Assembly (NCBI RefSeq): GCF_018919065.1
Contig: NZ_JAHLQG010000036.1
Coordinates: 58,331-122,330 of the forward strand
From: Blautia sp. MSJ-9
GTDB lineage: Bacteria > Bacillota > Clostridia > Lachnospirales > Lachnospiraceae
Direction: 5' to 3'
DNA: 64,000 bases
Of this stretch, positions 62,741 through 64,000 are shown piece after piece. The position numbers were made by a program, and so were the translations under genes. How positions within the stretch are numbered: position 1 is the first letter of the stretch; each line of letters starts with the position of its first letter. The notes beneath the pieces were generated by a model. It saw only the letters and a program-made list of their open reading frames with translations. It ran no database searches and was not told where the DNA came from.

Positions 62741-63574
62741 ATGGAAAATAAGAAATATGCTATTTTTGATATTTTAGGAATCAAGCAAAATGATTATACA
62801 AACTCTTTTACATTTGACAAAGATGCGGAATATATTCTCAGTAATGATGAATTTATAAATAAAATAATCATATCTTCAGATATTAGCCAGGCAACTTTTT
62901 ATTTACATGATTCTCTTGAAATTAATGAAGATTCTGCTTTGCAAATAATTAAGTATTTAATTTTATATCTTAGTACTATGATGATTTCGCTTATAAAAAA
63001 CAGTTTACCATATTCAAGTGTCCTGCTTAAGCCAACTACTCAACTCTCAAAGACAAACTTATTAAAAGAAAAAAGCATTACACTATGTGATTATATTCAT
63101 ATAAGAGATTCTGCAGTTACAAAATCCGTTTTGGATGGGAATGAGCAATTAGAGAAATGGATTCAAGATATTAACGTTTCGAATTACCAAAGCAAAAAAG
63201 ATAAATATGATATTTTATTTTTGTTACTTCAGGGAAAGAATATAATTCAGAAATATATGGCTATGTATGCTTATTTAATGAGCTTAGTAAAAGAAATATA
63301 TTCTAGTTCAAACGAAAGCCAAAAACAAGTTGTGCGTTATGTTTCCGACAACTGTTCAAGAGTTGGAATAACATTAAGCTTATCTCCAAGTACCCGTCCT
63401 GGCGCAAGGCAAAATGAACAAGAAGATCAATTTACTGCTTTGCGAAACAAAATTGGACATCCATCTATTATAGCTGAAAGCCAATCTATTTATATATGTG
63501 AAAATGCTATAAACCAACTTGCATCAATTATTTGTTGCGCAATAGAAGATATACCATTAGATTGCCCCTCTTAA
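62741..63574 (+). CDS. HEPN-like protein, possible RNase
   Basis: A 277-residue soluble, mostly helical protein. The C-terminal ALRNKIGHPS (R235, H240) fits the Rx4-6H motif of HEPN RNases found in abortive-infection and toxin proteins. The N-terminal part is not recognised. AGAGAAGG precedes ATG. It is bounded by a GTCTGACC motif on each side and is AT-rich, consistent with transferred cargo. Function is inferred from one motif. Confidence 0.6.
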   Translation: MENKKYAIFDILGIKQNDYTNSFTFDKDAEYILSNDEFINKIIISSDISQATFYLHDSLEINEDSALQIIKYLILYLSTMMISLIKNSLPYSSVLLKPTTQLSKTNLLKEKSITLCDYIHIRDSAVTKSVLDGNEQLEKWIQDINVSNYQSKKDKYDILFLLLQGKNIIQKYMAMYAYLMSLVKEIYSSSNESQKQVVRYVSDNCSRVGITLSLSPSTRPGARQNEQEDQFTALRNKIGHPSIIAESQSIYICENAINQLASIICCAIEDIPLDCPS

Positions 63575-63597
63575 ATCTGTCCGGTTTGAACCTGTTC

Positions 63598-63717
63598 GGG
63601 TCTGACCGCAATGTGGTCAACTTAAGCCCAGAATGCTGAAAAATCAACGATTCTGGGCTTATATTTTGGATTTTTTTATATAAATATCTTGACATATCCT
63701 CCTAAATATGTGGTTTA
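63598..63717 (+). mobile_element. Solo copy of the IS4 left end
   Basis: 116 of 120 bases match 57755-57874, including the AAGCCCAGAAT/ATTCTGGGCTT hairpin. The match stops abruptly at GTGGTTTA, before any transposase sequence. Confidence 0.7.
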
Positions 63718-63738
63718 AAAGAATGTTGGGGTCTGACC

Positions 63739-64000
63739 GTGCGTCCAGCAAAGGGTATATAGTCCGGTGGGTGGAAGCCCCATCAAATAAGCTGCTAACC
63801 ACAGCATTTGAAGCGAGTCTTGAGTCTGCTACGGTAACGCGCAGGCTAAGCGTAGACAGCAAGATAGCAGGGATAGCTATGGAGCACCGAAATCCCAAAG
63901 TATCAGAGGGTCGACACCGTGGTCAGGGTGGAAGACAATATATGCACTTATCGTTATGGTGAGATTTTGCATGCCTCTGCGGTGTTGTTGAAACTATTCA
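63739..64000 (+). mobile_element. Group II intron, 5' part (cut by window edge)
   Basis: GTGCGTCCAGCAAAGGGTAT and the following GGGTGGAAGCCCCATC, AAGCTGCTAACCACAGC and CAGAGGGTCGACACC have the look of a bacterial group II intron domain I starting with GUGCG. It lies directly after GGGGTCTGACC, so the insertion splits the REP-like palindrome. No reverse transcriptase is visible because the window ends. A frame of 84 codons here is not a gene. Confidence 0.7.

Noticed and set aside
63708..63962. 84-codon frame at the right edge
   Set aside because: It overlaps the group II intron start and the IS4 remnant.

Overview
The window looks like a chromosomal segment from a gut Firmicute of the family Lachnospiraceae, Blautia- or Ruminococcus-like. 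Reasons: AGGAGG-type ribosome sites, a tryptophan-type T-box leader, a BspA-type repeat protein, a PFL-family protein, moderate GC in the core genes and many short palindromic intergenic repeats. The genus is inferred, not proven.

Bases 1-28,200 are mostly core genome: tetrapyrrole synthesis (cobA-hemD end, hemB, hemL), a lactonase, aroC, a CorA transporter, a rhomboid-like membrane protein, lysA, three secreted proteins (Big2-GDPD, BspA-like LRR, GH5), tRNA-Leu(CAA), ftsH, a zinc-finger membrane protein, polA-coaE-walJ-like, an ACT protein, a PFL-family protein and a CobD/HisC-like aminotransferase. A UGG-specifier T-box then precedes a three-gene ABC importer that probably takes up tryptophan.

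Bases 28,200-50,600 are a surface-polysaccharide locus, becoming AT-rich after about 35 kb. A consensus promoter sits between 29-bp inverted repeats and may be invertible. It faces a helicase with four HA repeats, then a PglF-like dehydratase, a PglE-like aminotransferase, an initiating sugar transferase, glycosyltransferases (one GT11), gmd, fcl, a ColD-like PLP enzyme, manC, Wzy, a HAD protein, Wzx and ugd. The GDP-sugar genes suggest L-fucose and/or L-colitose. One gene is split by a frameshift at a G6 tract.

Bases 50,600-64,000 are an accessory island with IS66, IS4 and group II intron pieces. It holds a tyrosine recombinase beside a 2.4-kb segment bounded by 69-bp inverted repeats. Inside lie two convergent genes, a TIR-like/helical-repeat protein and a glycosyltransferase, whose start codons are at identical distances from the repeats. 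This looks like an alternating expression cassette. Beyond it are an ATP-grasp protein, an ATPase-TOPRIM pair with a short second gene, a candidate type III toxin with a structured RNA antitoxin, and a HEPN-like protein. Several cargo genes are separated by GGTCWGACC palindromes.
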